A stretch of 64,000 nucleotides of DNA from Bdellovibrionales bacterium RIFOXYD12_FULL_39_22 (GCA_001770205.1 MEQL01000027.1:51616-115615), one strand, 5' to 3'. Shown: positions 45,807 to 55,126, counted from the first letter of the stretch. The notes: generated by a model not told the origin, from the letters alone. A program made the numbers and translations.

Positions 45807-46913
45807 ATGATATTGAAATTTGTAATGGCCATTATCATTTTGCTACTGTTATTGCCAAGCATTGGCCGTGGATTTTCTTCGACAGGAGAGATGAATTCTC
45901 TTGAGATGTGTATTAAAAATAAATTTTCCAGAGCTAGTGCGTTTGAGGTGGCCAATGCAGAAAAAGAGGAGTGTGTTCGAAACTACTTTTTAACACCTCC
46001 TCCTGGCAAAACTTTGAGAGAGTGTATTGATTCCGTAAAGCAATTTTCCCGGGAAAATACAAGTCTATTTTCGTTAGTTCTTGAAAAAACTGGGGAATTA
46101 AAATGTTTAAAATTATTTAGACAGGACATTTCCGGGCTGGATTGTCTGAGTCAGGCCAGTTCTAGTTTTAACGGTAAATTGGAAAAGATTGTTTTGCAAT
46201 ATTGTCTAGATACTGACAACGGAAATATGTCACTTGATGACTGCCTTCGCTATCAGTCAGCTAGAAGTATGAGAAGTTGGGAGGACTCATTTCAAAACAA
46301 GTTGCTTTGTGTGGAAAAAATAGCACCAAATGTTTCGCATCTGGAGTGTCTTGCAAAAGTGGATCAATATTTAAATTATAGAAGTTTTTTTCTGGATGAA
46401 AGTTTTAAAAGTTATTACGAAATGGCACTTTCTGTTTGTCGCGGGATTAATGATGGTAATCTTTCCTACTGCACACCAAAAGATGCCGCCTGGGCGGCCA
46501 TATTATCTGGTGACGCTGGAGAACATGGGAGTATTATCCGGCAACGCGATACAAGCTTCGCGTATGCGAAATTGCTAGACAGTGATTGGGAAGTTGTGGC
46601 GGAGTATGAAATTTTTAATTCCGCCTCAGAGATTGCGTCCAACAATATTATTAATCCCTCCGGTGCTGGTAAAAATTCATGGGTAGAGCTAGGGATTTTA
46701 GACAGGGATAATTTTTCTGATGCGTCTATTTTTGTCGGATTTGTTAAAGATGAAAAAAAACAAGAAGTGGGATTGTTTTATAAGCGATCTAAGTTTGATG
46801 AGAAAGTTTTGGCAATTCATGAAAATCATTTGAAATTTAAGGGGCCACTTTTTGCTACTGATCCGCTCTGCCGAGCCTTATATCGGAAATCGTATTTTTC
46901 GCCTGGACACTAA
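45807..46913 (+). CDS. Exported Cys-rich repeat protein, unknown function
   Basis: A 368-residue protein with a signal peptide (FVMAIIILLLLLPSIGRGF). The first 225 residues contain about a dozen cysteines in a recurring helical pattern (LEMCIKN, EECVRNYF, LRECIDSV, LKCLKLF, LDCLSQ, DDCLRYQ, LLCVEKI, LECLAKV), suggesting helical repeats with disulfides. The last 130 residues (SWVELGIL, ASIFVGFVKDE, VGLFYKRSKF) look like a beta-rich domain. No SD before the ATG at 45807. No family recognised. Upstream, GGCGTACTGAAA occurs twice (45676-45687 and 45693-45704), of unknown meaning. Confidence 0.75.
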   Translation: MILKFVMAIIILLLLLPSIGRGFSSTGEMNSLEMCIKNKFSRASAFEVANAEKEECVRNYFLTPPPGKTLRECIDSVKQFSRENTSLFSLVLEKTGELKCLKLFRQDISGLDCLSQASSSFNGKLEKIVLQYCLDTDNGNMSLDDCLRYQSARSMRSWEDSFQNKLLCVEKIAPNVSHLECLAKVDQYLNYRSFFLDESFKSYYEMALSVCRGINDGNLSYCTPKDAAWAAILSGDAGEHGSIIRQRDTSFAYAKLLDSDWEVVAEYEIFNSASEIASNNIINPSGAGKNSWVELGILDRDNFSDASIFVGFVKDEKKQEVGLFYKRSKFDEKVLAIHENHLKFKGPLFATDPLCRALYRKSYFSPGH

Positions 46914-46973
46914 TAATGCTGCAGTGCTCAGAAAAAGAATGACGTATCTTTTAAGGAAGAGTATTTTTGTACT

Positions 46974-47636
46974 ATGGAAAAAATAATTTATTCCATCCTC
47001 TATTTTTTTCTCAGGTTTCTTGATTGGTCATATCGCTATACGTATCTAAATGCAGAAAATATTAATTTAGCAAAGGCCAAACATCCGCAAGGCGTCTATC
47101 TTCTAGCGGCCTGGCACCAGAGTTTAATCCCCCTAATACTCTTTCTTCCTAAGTCTCGTTATGTTGCGTTAGTTAGTGCATCCAAAGATGGAGAATATGT
47201 TGCTCAGACGCTAATAAATTTTGGCCAACTGCCTGTTCGCGGTAGTTCAACAAGAGGAGGAAAGGCCGGAATGATGCAAATGTTGCGCGAGTTAAAAAAT
47301 GGATTACCTGGAGTTATGACTATTGATGGGCCACGAGGGCCGGCCAGAGAGGCCAAGGCCGGGATTATTCAAATGGCCAAAATTTCAGGAGGTACAATAG
47401 TTCCATTTTCGGCCATGCCACAGCATTTTTTTTGCTTTAAAAAAAGTTGGGATCAATTTCGCTTACCTTATCCATTTTCTAAAATCATTATCAATATTGG
47501 GACTCCGATCTTTGTTGATAAAGATATCGACGAAGACGGCCACAATAAGGCCAAAAACCAACTGGAAGAGGCCATTAATCTAGGTGAGTTGACCTGTGCT
47601 ACTTACTTAAATAATCGTTCTAAAATGGCCGACTAA
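46974..47636 (+). CDS. DUF374/lysophospholipid acyltransferase-like protein
   Basis: A 220-residue protein of the DUF374 family, related to the 1-acylglycerolphosphate acyltransferase fold. Motifs: AAWHQSLIPL with the His, VSASKDGEYVA, VRGSSTRGG, MTIDGPRGPAREAKAGI and IVPFSAMP. An N-terminal hydrophobic stretch (IIYSILYFFLRFL) would associate it with the membrane. Members are thought to transfer acyl groups to lipids such as lipid A precursors; substrate here is unproven. SD is weak (AAGGAAGAG about 13 bases upstream). Confidence 0.83.
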   Translation: MEKIIYSILYFFLRFLDWSYRYTYLNAENINLAKAKHPQGVYLLAAWHQSLIPLILFLPKSRYVALVSASKDGEYVAQTLINFGQLPVRGSSTRGGKAGMMQMLRELKNGLPGVMTIDGPRGPAREAKAGIIQMAKISGGTIVPFSAMPQHFFCFKKSWDQFRLPYPFSKIIINIGTPIFVDKDIDEDGHNKAKNQLEEAINLGELTCATYLNNRSKMAD

Positions 47637-47759
47637 TGTTCTTTATATCATTTTTTCACTTCTAGCTACTCTCATTACTCTAATGTTACTTCCACTATTT
47701 ACGATAAGTGTTGAAGAAGGTGTCCTCTATTATCATCATTAACGACAAGTGAGGGAGAG

Positions 47760-48074
47760 ATGTTGGGATTAAAGAAAAACAAAATTTTACCAATTGAAAT
47801 TGAAACGCAAGATTTAACACCATCGCAAATCAGATTAATTAAATCACTAAATTCGATGCTTCTACATGTTATAACCACCGATGAAGAGTCAGAATTTTTT
47901 GAAGGCTCGGCAGAGTTTATGCGCATGTGTGCAGCATTAATCAAACAGGCGCGCTTTGCAGAACATCTTAAAGGGGTTGATGATATTCCATATGCGGAGC
48001 AGGCCCTAGAATATTCGATGGATCTTTTGCAGGAGAATTTTTTAAAATCAAAAATTATTAATTACGACAATTAG
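47760..48074 (+). CDS. Small hypothetical protein
   Basis: A 104-residue soluble, acidic helical protein of no family known to me, with a conserved-looking body DLTPSQIRLIKSLNSML and FMRMCAALIKQARFAEHL. GGGAG is immediately upstream of the ATG. It ends six bases before the ABC1-family gene, so the two are likely cotranscribed. No signal peptide or membrane segment. Confidence 0.75.
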   Translation: MLGLKKNKILPIEIETQDLTPSQIRLIKSLNSMLLHVITTDEESEFFEGSAEFMRMCAALIKQARFAEHLKGVDDIPYAEQALEYSMDLLQENFLKSKIINYDN

Positions 48075-48080
48075 AAAAAG

Positions 48081-50222
48081 ATGCGTTATCTGCATCGATT
48101 GCTGTTTGCAAAAAAACGGTTATCTGCCAACGTTATTTTTATGAAAAAGTTGCACGTTTTTTTTGTACTTTTGCTCACTATTTCTTTATCGCCACCACCA
48201 GACGTTGTCGTTAGTCGTATTCCCGCTAGCTTTGAGCTCAACGATATCCGGGAATTTGCAGCGCAACAACTGACGCCTGCGCAAAACATTGAACTACATA
48301 TTTTGGGTGAAAATATTTTAAGATTCATTATAGATGCCGCGTATAGAAACGATGACGAGAAAATTGCAGTTATGAAACAGGCCAGAGAGTATATATTAAA
48401 AGTCGGGCCACAAGTGGCCTCAAATATTTTAAACAATACTCAAGAGGGTGATCCTAATTACTATAAAGTTATCCGGCCACCGGCCTGGACACTAAAAAGC
48501 GAAATAGAATTTTTACATGAAAGTGTGTCTGGATTGTCAATTTCATTATCAGATGAGGCACTAGAGGCTATTACGCCGCTACTTGGCTTGATAAATTTTA
48601 AGCAGACCTTGCCAGAAATCGCGAGGGAATTTGCTATTGGGGATAAGGATCTGCGTACTTTGGTTAGAAGTATAGTTGACACACAAATTGATGACGAACA
48701 GATATTAAACTTAATGCAGATTTTTGAAAAACGTCTGATGCCATATTTTGATCGGATAAAGGCCGCCGGAGATCAACTTGGCAAGAGTGACAAAATTACT
48801 TTCTATGACCAAGGGGTGGCGGAATTTGTGAAGAAATTTATTAACTTCTACTATTCCAACATAAACATTGATGTTCAAAAGGATATCATCTCCGATCTGC
48901 TTAGATTAGGAAAGGATCCAGCGGATGAAGAATTAATTAGAGTCATGTTTAACAATGCTGGGCCCGGACTGGGTAAAAGTTTGCAGCAGTTTGCTAAAGA
49001 GCCGAGCATGGATAAATCAATGCGTGAGCTGATTGGTTTTCTAGAATCAGAGGGCAAGGCCGTTCCCTATCATTTAGTCAAGCGGGTGATTGAAAATGAT
49101 CCAGGCGGATTAAAATTTACTTCAATAGAAGAAAAACCACTAGGCACAGGAACTGTGGCACAAGTACATCGTGCAAAATTACAATTATCTTCTGATAAAG
49201 AACAAGAAGTTGCCATTCGTTTTTTAAAGCCGAATGTTGAAAGAAGAGCACAAGACGACATTGCACTTCTTAAAAAGTTCATTGAAATAGCAAGAAACAG
49301 TAAACTTGGAGCAAAAATTCCAGATATTAGTGAACTTCTCTCTGGCGCAGAAAAGTTTTTATCTGATGATTTAGATATTCCAGGAACGATTGATAAACAG
49401 TTGTATGCTAAAAATGTATACGAAAATAGTATGAAAGTTGTTTTAACTTCGGGTGAGGAGAGTCTTATCCATTTCAAAGTTCCTAATATTTATTTGCCGG
49501 CCGAAAATAGAGATAAAACGCGCTTAATGGCCTTAGAGTTAATAAGTGGCGGAACAAAATTTGAAAAACTTAGTGATCCCGGAGTTCAGGAATCAGTTAG
49601 TCGTGGCCTGGTTAGATTGTGGTTTACGGAAGCAATTTTTAAAAGTGGGTTTATCCATGCGGATCTTCATCAGGGAAATTTTGTCGTGTTTATTAATCAG
49701 AGCACTAAGGATATAGATATTGTTATTTTTGATTATGGAATGAGCGAGAAGCTGGATAATACGATTCGTCGCTCCTTTATTTTAATTGGTGCCGGTGCTG
49801 AGCTAGAAGAAATTCGCTTGATTGCTAAAGGGGCCGCACTACTTTCTCAAAAAAGTGAAGAAGATATTTTTGAGTTCATTAGTAGTAACAGCGACATGAT
49901 GGGCAAAAAATTTCCGGCAGAGAAATGGATTACATGGTTGACCAAAAAAGGAATTTTAACCTCCGACAAATTGGCCATTTTGGCCAGAGGAGGGCAACTG
50001 GTAAGTCAACTTCCGGCCAAGCTTGGGCGAACAGATATTGCCAAAGAAGAGATTAAGCGACTGGCCATTACGAATATTAAGCGAAGTATTTATGATCGTG
50101 CGGTACAACTTCCAATTAATTTGAAAGATTTTTACTATATCGGAAAAACCCATCTTCGCAGCAAATGCGCTACAATTTTTTCTAGTTTGATGGGAAGAAA
50201 AAGTGCAGTTTTGGCCAAATAG
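48081..50222 (+). CDS. ABC1/ADCK (UbiB-like) atypical kinase family protein
   Basis: A 713-residue protein. An N-terminal hydrophobic stretch (LHVFFVLLLTISL) follows a second possible start at 48141 (MKKLHVFF), so it may be exported or membrane-anchored. The kinase-like part lies at about 350-600: LGTGTVAQVHRA, AIRFLKPNV where the usual Lys of VAVK is Arg, GFIHADLHQGNFVV (HxDxHxGN) and IFDYGMSEKL in place of DFG. The altered Lys questions normal ATPase activity. The N-terminal 330 residues are helical and unassigned. ABC1 proteins act in quinone and lipid metabolism; its role here is unknown. Confidence 0.83.
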   Translation: MRYLHRLLFAKKRLSANVIFMKKLHVFFVLLLTISLSPPPDVVVSRIPASFELNDIREFAAQQLTPAQNIELHILGENILRFIIDAAYRNDDEKIAVMKQAREYILKVGPQVASNILNNTQEGDPNYYKVIRPPAWTLKSEIEFLHESVSGLSISLSDEALEAITPLLGLINFKQTLPEIAREFAIGDKDLRTLVRSIVDTQIDDEQILNLMQIFEKRLMPYFDRIKAAGDQLGKSDKITFYDQGVAEFVKKFINFYYSNINIDVQKDIISDLLRLGKDPADEELIRVMFNNAGPGLGKSLQQFAKEPSMDKSMRELIGFLESEGKAVPYHLVKRVIENDPGGLKFTSIEEKPLGTGTVAQVHRAKLQLSSDKEQEVAIRFLKPNVERRAQDDIALLKKFIEIARNSKLGAKIPDISELLSGAEKFLSDDLDIPGTIDKQLYAKNVYENSMKVVLTSGEESLIHFKVPNIYLPAENRDKTRLMALELISGGTKFEKLSDPGVQESVSRGLVRLWFTEAIFKSGFIHADLHQGNFVVFINQSTKDIDIVIFDYGMSEKLDNTIRRSFILIGAGAELEEIRLIAKGAALLSQKSEEDIFEFISSNSDMMGKKFPAEKWITWLTKKGILTSDKLAILARGGQLVSQLPAKLGRTDIAKEEIKRLAITNIKRSIYDRAVQLPINLKDFYYIGKTHLRSKCATIFSSLMGRKSAVLAK

Positions 50223-50238
50223 TTTGAAAATTTTTCCT

Positions 50239-51645
50239 TCATTGCAAAGCGAATGCAAGGAGAAATGCAAAACTTACTCCATACATAAGTGGATGAATCT
50301 CGGATTTTTTTCCATGAAATAATTTTATAATTGTATAACTAATAAACCCCATGCCGATTCCATGACTGATATTATAGGTGAGGGGAATTCCAACAATTGT
50401 GAGAAATGCTGGAAAGGCCTCATCAAACTTATTCCACTCAATATCGCGGACAACCTGCATCATAAAAAAACCAACCACAATCAGGGCCGCAGCAGTAATG
50501 GGATATAGATAGTAACTACCTGTCGGCGCGATAAAACCACTCTGTACGAGTAGTGTGTATTGTTGGCCATTATCAATAACGTATCCACCCCCAATCATTG
50601 CAATGATTGGAGAAAAAAAAGCGGCCATAAAAAACAAAACTCCGCAGACCACAGACATAAGGCCACTGCGTCCACCCTCAGCAACACCAGAAGCTGACTC
50701 GATATAAGTAGTAATGGAACTAGCACCGAAGAGTCCTCCCAAAACAGCGGCCAAAGAGTCAATCATTAATATGCGTTTAATTCCTGGAACTTTGCCATTT
50801 TTATCCACAAATCCTGCCTGTTCTCCCACTGCTACGACAGTTCCCATAGTATCAAAAAAATCGGTGAGCATGATAGAAAAGATGGCCACCAGCAAAACGG
50901 GAGTGAAGATTTGGGTAAGTGCAATTGAACCATTTACTTTCTGAAAGGGGGCAAAAAAGGCAGAAAAGTCAGGGGCGCCAATTATCGAGGATGGCAGTTG
51001 TACCACTTGTAAAACAATTGCCGCCAAAGTGGCAACAATAATTCCCCACAGGATACTTCCTTTAATTCGCAAGGCCATAAATGCAAAAATTGCCATAAGT
51101 CCAATGAGAGTTACCCAAGTATGCTTACTACTTAAATCGCCCAATGAAACCAATGTAATTGGTGCCGGGCGAATGATTCCCCCCTCATTGAGTCCAATGA
51201 CGGTTATAAAAAGGCCAATTCCAACTCCGATGGCCCGTTTGAGAGTTAGCGGAATGGCATTCATTACTGCTTCTCGCAGGCCAGTCATTACTAAAATAAA
51301 AATTAAAAAGCCTTCTGCAAAGATAACACTCATTCCAACTTGCCAAGGGATTTTTGATTGAGCAACTCCAATAACGGAGAAGGCCAATACTGCATTTAAT
51401 CCCATTCCAGATGCCAGTGCCAACGGACGATTGGTAATCGTTCCCATAAGAATAGACATAATGGCCGCCCCCACGGCAGTAGCAGTTGCGGCCGCAGGAA
51501 AAGGTACGCCGGCAGCGGACAAGATTCCTGGGTTTACAAAGATTATATACGCCATGGTCAAAAAAGTGGTGGCACCAGCAATGATCTCAGTTTTGAAATT
51601 TGTAGAAAGCTCATCCAATTTGAAAAAAGTAGCAAGACTCTTCAT
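50239..51645 (-). CDS. AzgA-type purine (adenine/guanine/hypoxanthine) permease
   Basis: A 468-residue polytopic permease of the NCS2/AzgA family importing purine bases with protons. Typical features: KTEIIAGATTFLTMAYIIFVNP at the start, ALASGMGLNAVLAF, ILMIDSLAAVLGGLFGASSITTYIESASG and GRSGLMSVVCG. The last two, with the acidic residue, form the substrate region. AGGAG precedes the ATG. Convergent with the ABC1-family gene with a gap of 16 bases. Specificity among purines cannot be fixed. Confidence 0.92.
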   Translation of the reverse strand: MKSLATFFKLDELSTNFKTEIIAGATTFLTMAYIIFVNPGILSAAGVPFPAAATATAVGAAIMSILMGTITNRPLALASGMGLNAVLAFSVIGVAQSKIPWQVGMSVIFAEGFLIFILVMTGLREAVMNAIPLTLKRAIGVGIGLFITVIGLNEGGIIRPAPITLVSLGDLSSKHTWVTLIGLMAIFAFMALRIKGSILWGIIVATLAAIVLQVVQLPSSIIGAPDFSAFFAPFQKVNGSIALTQIFTPVLLVAIFSIMLTDFFDTMGTVVAVGEQAGFVDKNGKVPGIKRILMIDSLAAVLGGLFGASSITTYIESASGVAEGGRSGLMSVVCGVLFFMAAFFSPIIAMIGGGYVIDNGQQYTLLVQSGFIAPTGSYYLYPITAAALIVVGFFMMQVVRDIEWNKFDEAFPAFLTIVGIPLTYNISHGIGMGFISYTIIKLFHGKKSEIHPLMYGVSFAFLLAFALQ

Positions 51646-51694
51646 GAGATGCTCCTAAAAAAGATTAATATTTATATCCTTCTATTTTTCTCTT

Positions 51695-52642
51695 TTACTC
51701 TTTAGTGTCAACTGGTTTTATGCGCTGTAGCGCGGACTGCCGCTCGGACTCTTTCTTTTCATTTAAAACCTTGTATGAATTCATGGTTTGATAGTAGTTT
51801 TCTTTCCTATAGCGAACAAATTTTCGATCATCCGCCTTCGGAGAGTTTTTAGGAACGCTGCCGGGGACGGATATTGATTTTTTTGAGGAAACATAAGTAG
51901 GAGTGGTAGGACGTTTGCCAACTCCAATTAGGTCAGAAATCTGTTTTTTTGAGTAGTACATAAAGCGTCCAGGAGCAAGATTATTGATCGTTAAACCGCC
52001 AATAGCAACGCGGCGTAATTTCTCCACAGTAATTCCGCAGGCCTCACAGAGGCGGCGAATTTCTCGATTTCGCCCTTCTCCTAAGCGAAATTCTAACCAG
52101 GTTTTATTCGGTAATTGTTCGACCACACGAACTGAGTGAGGCCGTAAAAAACCTTCATCTGTTTGCACACCGTTTTTTAATTTGTTTAAAAGCTGCATTC
52201 CGACGATACCAAATACCTTCACTTCGTAAACCTTGATAATGTTATTGGATGGATGCATAATTTTATTGGCCAGCTCTCCATCGTTGGTTAAAACCAATAA
52301 TCCTTCAGAGAGATAATCCAAACGGCCAACAGGATAAACGCGTTCAGGAACTTCTTTGCATAGGTCCATGACAGTGGGGCGGCCTTCGGGATCGTTTAGT
52401 GTTGTGACGTAGGCCCGAGGCTTATTTAATACTATGTATACTTTCTCAACGGCCCCTAAGTCGATTAGTTTTCCATCAACGTGGACGACATCTTCTTGAG
52501 GATTAACTTTTGTTCCTAGTTCTGTTACGACTTGATTATTGATTGTGACTTGGCCGCATACAATCATTTCTTCGGCCTTTCTTCTTGATGTTACTCCGCA
52601 ATCGGCAATATACTTTTGCAATCTGACTAATGTCTCTGACAT
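51695..52642 (-). CDS. rluB: RluB/RsuA-type rRNA pseudouridine synthase
   Basis: Converts a specific uridine in ribosomal RNA to pseudouridine. The 315-residue product has an N-terminal S4 domain (VRLQKYIADCGVTSRRKAEEMI), VLNKPRAYVTT, the catalytic Asp in GRLDYLSEGLLVLTNDG and GRNREIRRLCEACG. A basic C-terminal tail of about 75 residues follows. The start at 52642 is chosen because GGAGG lies just before it and homology begins at once; the longer frame to 52711 is not supported. RluB is favoured over RsuA by the long basic tail, without certainty. Confidence 0.87.
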   Translation of the reverse strand: MSETLVRLQKYIADCGVTSRRKAEEMIVCGQVTINNQVVTELGTKVNPQEDVVHVDGKLIDLGAVEKVYIVLNKPRAYVTTLNDPEGRPTVMDLCKEVPERVYPVGRLDYLSEGLLVLTNDGELANKIMHPSNNIIKVYEVKVFGIVGMQLLNKLKNGVQTDEGFLRPHSVRVVEQLPNKTWLEFRLGEGRNREIRRLCEACGITVEKLRRVAIGGLTINNLAPGRFMYYSKKQISDLIGVGKRPTTPTYVSSKKSISVPGSVPKNSPKADDRKFVRYRKENYYQTMNSYKVLNEKKESERQSALQRIKPVDTKE

Positions 52643-52742
52643 ATTTCCTCCAATCTGGCCTCCCGGCAGTTTATAAAAGCAAAAAATGCTGTGAGGTGAG
52701 TTATTTAACAAAAAAACTTAAATGTCAACACGGCCTTTGGGC

Positions 52743-53249
52743 CTATTCTGCACTTATGGACTGAACAGTAAGTTCTACGCTAGACATCTCATCCTCGCTA
52801 CAGGCCAGACGAGTATGGCCAAAATTGGCGGCGTAATATCCATTTGAGCTGTAACTTCCACGATCATACACAACGCGCCCATCCGGTAACGTTATTACGA
52901 TAATAAAGCGTAATTGATTTGATGAAAAAGAGCCTCTACTTCCGGTTGTTATCCTTTTAAGTGAAGATTGCCAAACATAAGGGGCAACGGCAAATGCCTC
53001 TACTGTCTGCGGATTGATCCAGTGATGTCCACCCATAGAAGACTCAAATGAGCTACCTAATCCATAGTGGATTTCTATTTTTGTCCCCCACGGAAGATCC
53101 TTATTTTCGTAGCTTATGGTAAAACTTCCGTTAACTGTTGAAAAATAGTTGCAAGAACCAAAAAGGCCACCCTCTACGTAAGGAGTTCCTGCAAAAACAT
53201 TCATGGAAAGCAAAGTAAAAAGAAGAAGCGAAAAAATTGGTTTAAACAT
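52743..53249 (-). CDS. Small exported protein, unknown function
   Basis: A 168-residue protein with a signal peptide (MFKPIFSLLLFTLLSMNVFAG). The mature part is beta-rich (GSFTISYENKDLPWGTKIEIHYG, RFIIVITLPDGRVVYDRG) with two cysteines (GSCNYF, LACSED) that could pair. GAGAGG lies six bases before the ATG at 53249; the open frame continues to 53300 but the signal peptide fixes this start. No family recognised. It neighbours other small exported proteins (53328, 54131). Confidence 0.75.
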   Translation of the reverse strand: MFKPIFSLLLFTLLSMNVFAGTPYVEGGLFGSCNYFSTVNGSFTISYENKDLPWGTKIEIHYGLGSSFESSMGGHHWINPQTVEAFAVAPYVWQSSLKRITTGSRGSFSSNQLRFIIVITLPDGRVVYDRGSYSSNGYYAANFGHTRLACSEDEMSSVELTVQSISAE

Positions 53250-53327
53250 TGGATACCTCTCAATTAAATCTTTAAGGACGTTGGCCAACGGAAATAGCAC
53301 AAATTGGAAATGTTTTGAATTGAAATT

Positions 53328-53906
53328 TTATAACCGTGTAAAAAAGAGAGTATCAATAGATTCACTTATCTCTTGTCTAATTTGCATTAATTGTTTGCCC
53401 AATATATTTTTCCCTGAACGGTCACCGCAATCTGCCCAATAGCAATCATTTTTAGTGTGTTCGTAGATTGTGCATTTTTTGGTTGAGAGGAGAAGAGCAC
53501 GCAAAACTTCATATTGGCCAAATTTGGCATGAAGTGCCACCAACATAACTTCGTTTTTAACCCCATTCCAGTCTTCGCGAATTGGCAGATTTGGATCTCT
53601 CCCGATTTGTGCTGCCAGATAAGGACTACCGGCGGCCCTAACTTTTTCTTGTAGATCTGGATCAAGAAATTTCTGTGCTTGATAATAGTGTTCGCTGCTT
53701 GGCCAACTTATCCCATTTACCGTAATGGGAAATAAAGCAAAATTTGAAAACTCACCATAGAGATCTTTTACTGAATAAAAATTTAGTTCAGCGCTGGAGT
53801 AGTCGGTAATAGGGGTGCGTGGATAAAATCTATAATGGGGGACATCTTCATCAGCATAAAGACAGGCAAAGGAAAAAAATAGTAAAATATTAAACAACAT
53901 TTTCAT
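53328..53906 (-). CDS. NADAR/YbiA-family N-glycosidase-like protein with a signal peptide
   Basis: A 192-residue protein. It starts with a clear hydrophobic signal peptide (MKMLFNILLFFSFACLYADED), then a NADAR domain: GEFSNFALFPI, WPSSEHYYQAQKF, REDWNGVKNEVML, ALHAKFGQYEVLRALLLST and ADCGDRSGKNILGKQL. The family includes N-glycosidases acting on riboflavin intermediates and, in recent work, ADP-ribosyl-guanosine; members are normally cytosolic. Export is therefore unusual and could mean action outside the cell or in the periplasm. Start is the ATG at 53906; no SD is obvious. All signature segments appear intact. Confidence 0.83.
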   Translation of the reverse strand: MKMLFNILLFFSFACLYADEDVPHYRFYPRTPITDYSSAELNFYSVKDLYGEFSNFALFPITVNGISWPSSEHYYQAQKFLDPDLQEKVRAAGSPYLAAQIGRDPNLPIREDWNGVKNEVMLVALHAKFGQYEVLRALLLSTKKCTIYEHTKNDCYWADCGDRSGKNILGKQLMQIRQEISESIDTLFFTRL

Positions 53907-53950
53907 CGAAAAATTATGAATCAAATTTTTTCAGATGACAACATACAGGC

Positions 53951-54016
53951 CTTTCGAAAGACTTGTGCCAGGTGATGGTTCAGTTCCTTGAACCGGATAC
54001 GTTAGAATCGTCTAAC
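53951..54016. other. Three consecutive small hairpins in an intergenic region
   Basis: CTTTCGAAAG (53951-53960) is a self-complementary 10-mer; GGTTCA (53977-53982) pairs with TGAACC (53989-53994); GTTAGA (54001-54006) pairs with TCTAAC (54011-54016). They lie between the NADAR gene and the gene at 54131, which are divergent. A structured leader of the 54131 gene or a small RNA are possibilities; I recognise no known riboswitch. Confidence 0.4.
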
Positions 54017-54130
54017 TTCTATACAGAGGTATGTAATTGTGGGTAATTGTCAAAAAAATATTTTATTTATTTACCAATGGCCGTAAAGTAGTGATGAGTC
54101 ACTATTTATCTTTTATATCGGGAGGTAAAC

Positions 54131-54613
54131 ATGAATTTCAGATTAATTATTAGTGCCATATGTTTGATATTGGGAATGCAAGTAGTTCTTGCTGACATTC
54201 CCACGGATCGAGTTTTTAAAGGCAGTCAGGGAGTAATCATTAATGGAACGAATACAGGTGATAGCAGCAGTGTTTTTGGCCCTAAAAACAATCCCTGTTT
54301 TTTTATGATTGAGGGATCGCGCCTATATTATTCCTTTGAAAATAGTTTCGATGAGAGCGATATGGACACGGCACGATATATAGAAAAAGATGATTTAAAG
54401 CAAACAAGTGCAGGACGAGGTGCCGCGATTCTTGAAAACAAAACAAAAAAGTGCACGGGAATTTTGTTCAATAGACGCTGTGAAGAAGTAGAGATTGATC
54501 TCGGATATAGTCGACCAACAGAAGAAGGAAGTGATGAATATCTTATTTTCTCACTTATAAAATATGTTAATGGAAAAGTCGTTGACTCCTGTTGGCAGCA
54601 TAGCAATTATTAA
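54131..54613 (+). CDS. Small exported protein, unknown function
   Basis: A 160-residue protein with a signal peptide (MNFRLIISAICLILGMQVVLAD). Mature part is acidic with four or five cysteines (NPCFFM, KKCTGILF, RRCEEVEI, SCWQHS) and beta-strand-like stretches. GGGAGG is seven bases before the ATG, a strong SD. I do not recognise the family. The upstream leader contains the hairpins at 53951-54016. Confidence 0.75.
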   Translation: MNFRLIISAICLILGMQVVLADIPTDRVFKGSQGVIINGTNTGDSSSVFGPKNNPCFFMIEGSRLYYSFENSFDESDMDTARYIEKDDLKQTSAGRGAAILENKTKKCTGILFNRRCEEVEIDLGYSRPTEEGSDEYLIFSLIKYVNGKVVDSCWQHSNY

Positions 54614-54895
54614 AAAAAAGATGTGCATTTATTAGAAACGTACCACAGTCTTCTTTTAACAAGTAACAACGTTAGTGACGGTGACAAACAAATAAAGGTC
54701 ATGGCCACCACAGACAAAGGCTTGAATTTACTTTTGGACTTTTATAATCCCGACTGTTTTACTTCATCAATATGTTTTTTTCAAAAAATCTTAAAAAAAT
54801 TTTAAAAATTGTCTAAAGTTTTTACACTTGTTGGCGATAGGTTAAACAGTGGCAGGAAGCCGATAACCGTTTTGACTAGATGCCAGGAGGGCAAA

Positions 54896-55108
54896 ATGAA
54901 AAAACAAGAATCAACACAAGAAGTACTTTTCCAAAAATTAGGAAACACATGGTATGTTTTTAGTGAAATAGAAAGTGATATAATATACACTGCATTACCA
55001 CATGGTGTTGATCCTCGTAGTACCAAGTTTGAATTATTAGAGGTAATTGAAGATCATATGAGAAAAGTTACTAGTAAGCGCGGCCACCTCCCCCAAGCTG
55101 CTGTTTAG
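54896..55108 (+). CDS. Small 70-residue protein
   Basis: Begins MKKQESTQEVLFQKLGNTWY and ends near KRGHLPQAAV. GGAGG lies 8 bases upstream of the ATG at 54896, while the open frame reaches back to 54809 without a supported start. The sequence is soluble, balanced in charge, with a predicted strand-helix pattern (TWYVFSEIESDIIYTAL, FELLEVIEDHM). It is followed 18 bases later by another tiny gene with its own SD, so they form a pair. No family known to me. Confidence 0.65.
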   Translation: MKKQESTQEVLFQKLGNTWYVFSEIESDIIYTALPHGVDPRSTKFELLEVIEDHMRKVTSKRGHLPQAAV

Positions 55109-55126
55109 TTTGTGGAGATGTAAATT

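Noticed and set aside
53951..54016. tRNA-like gene in the hairpin run
   Set aside because: No acceptor stem, anticodon loop or GTTCGA-type T loop can be assembled.
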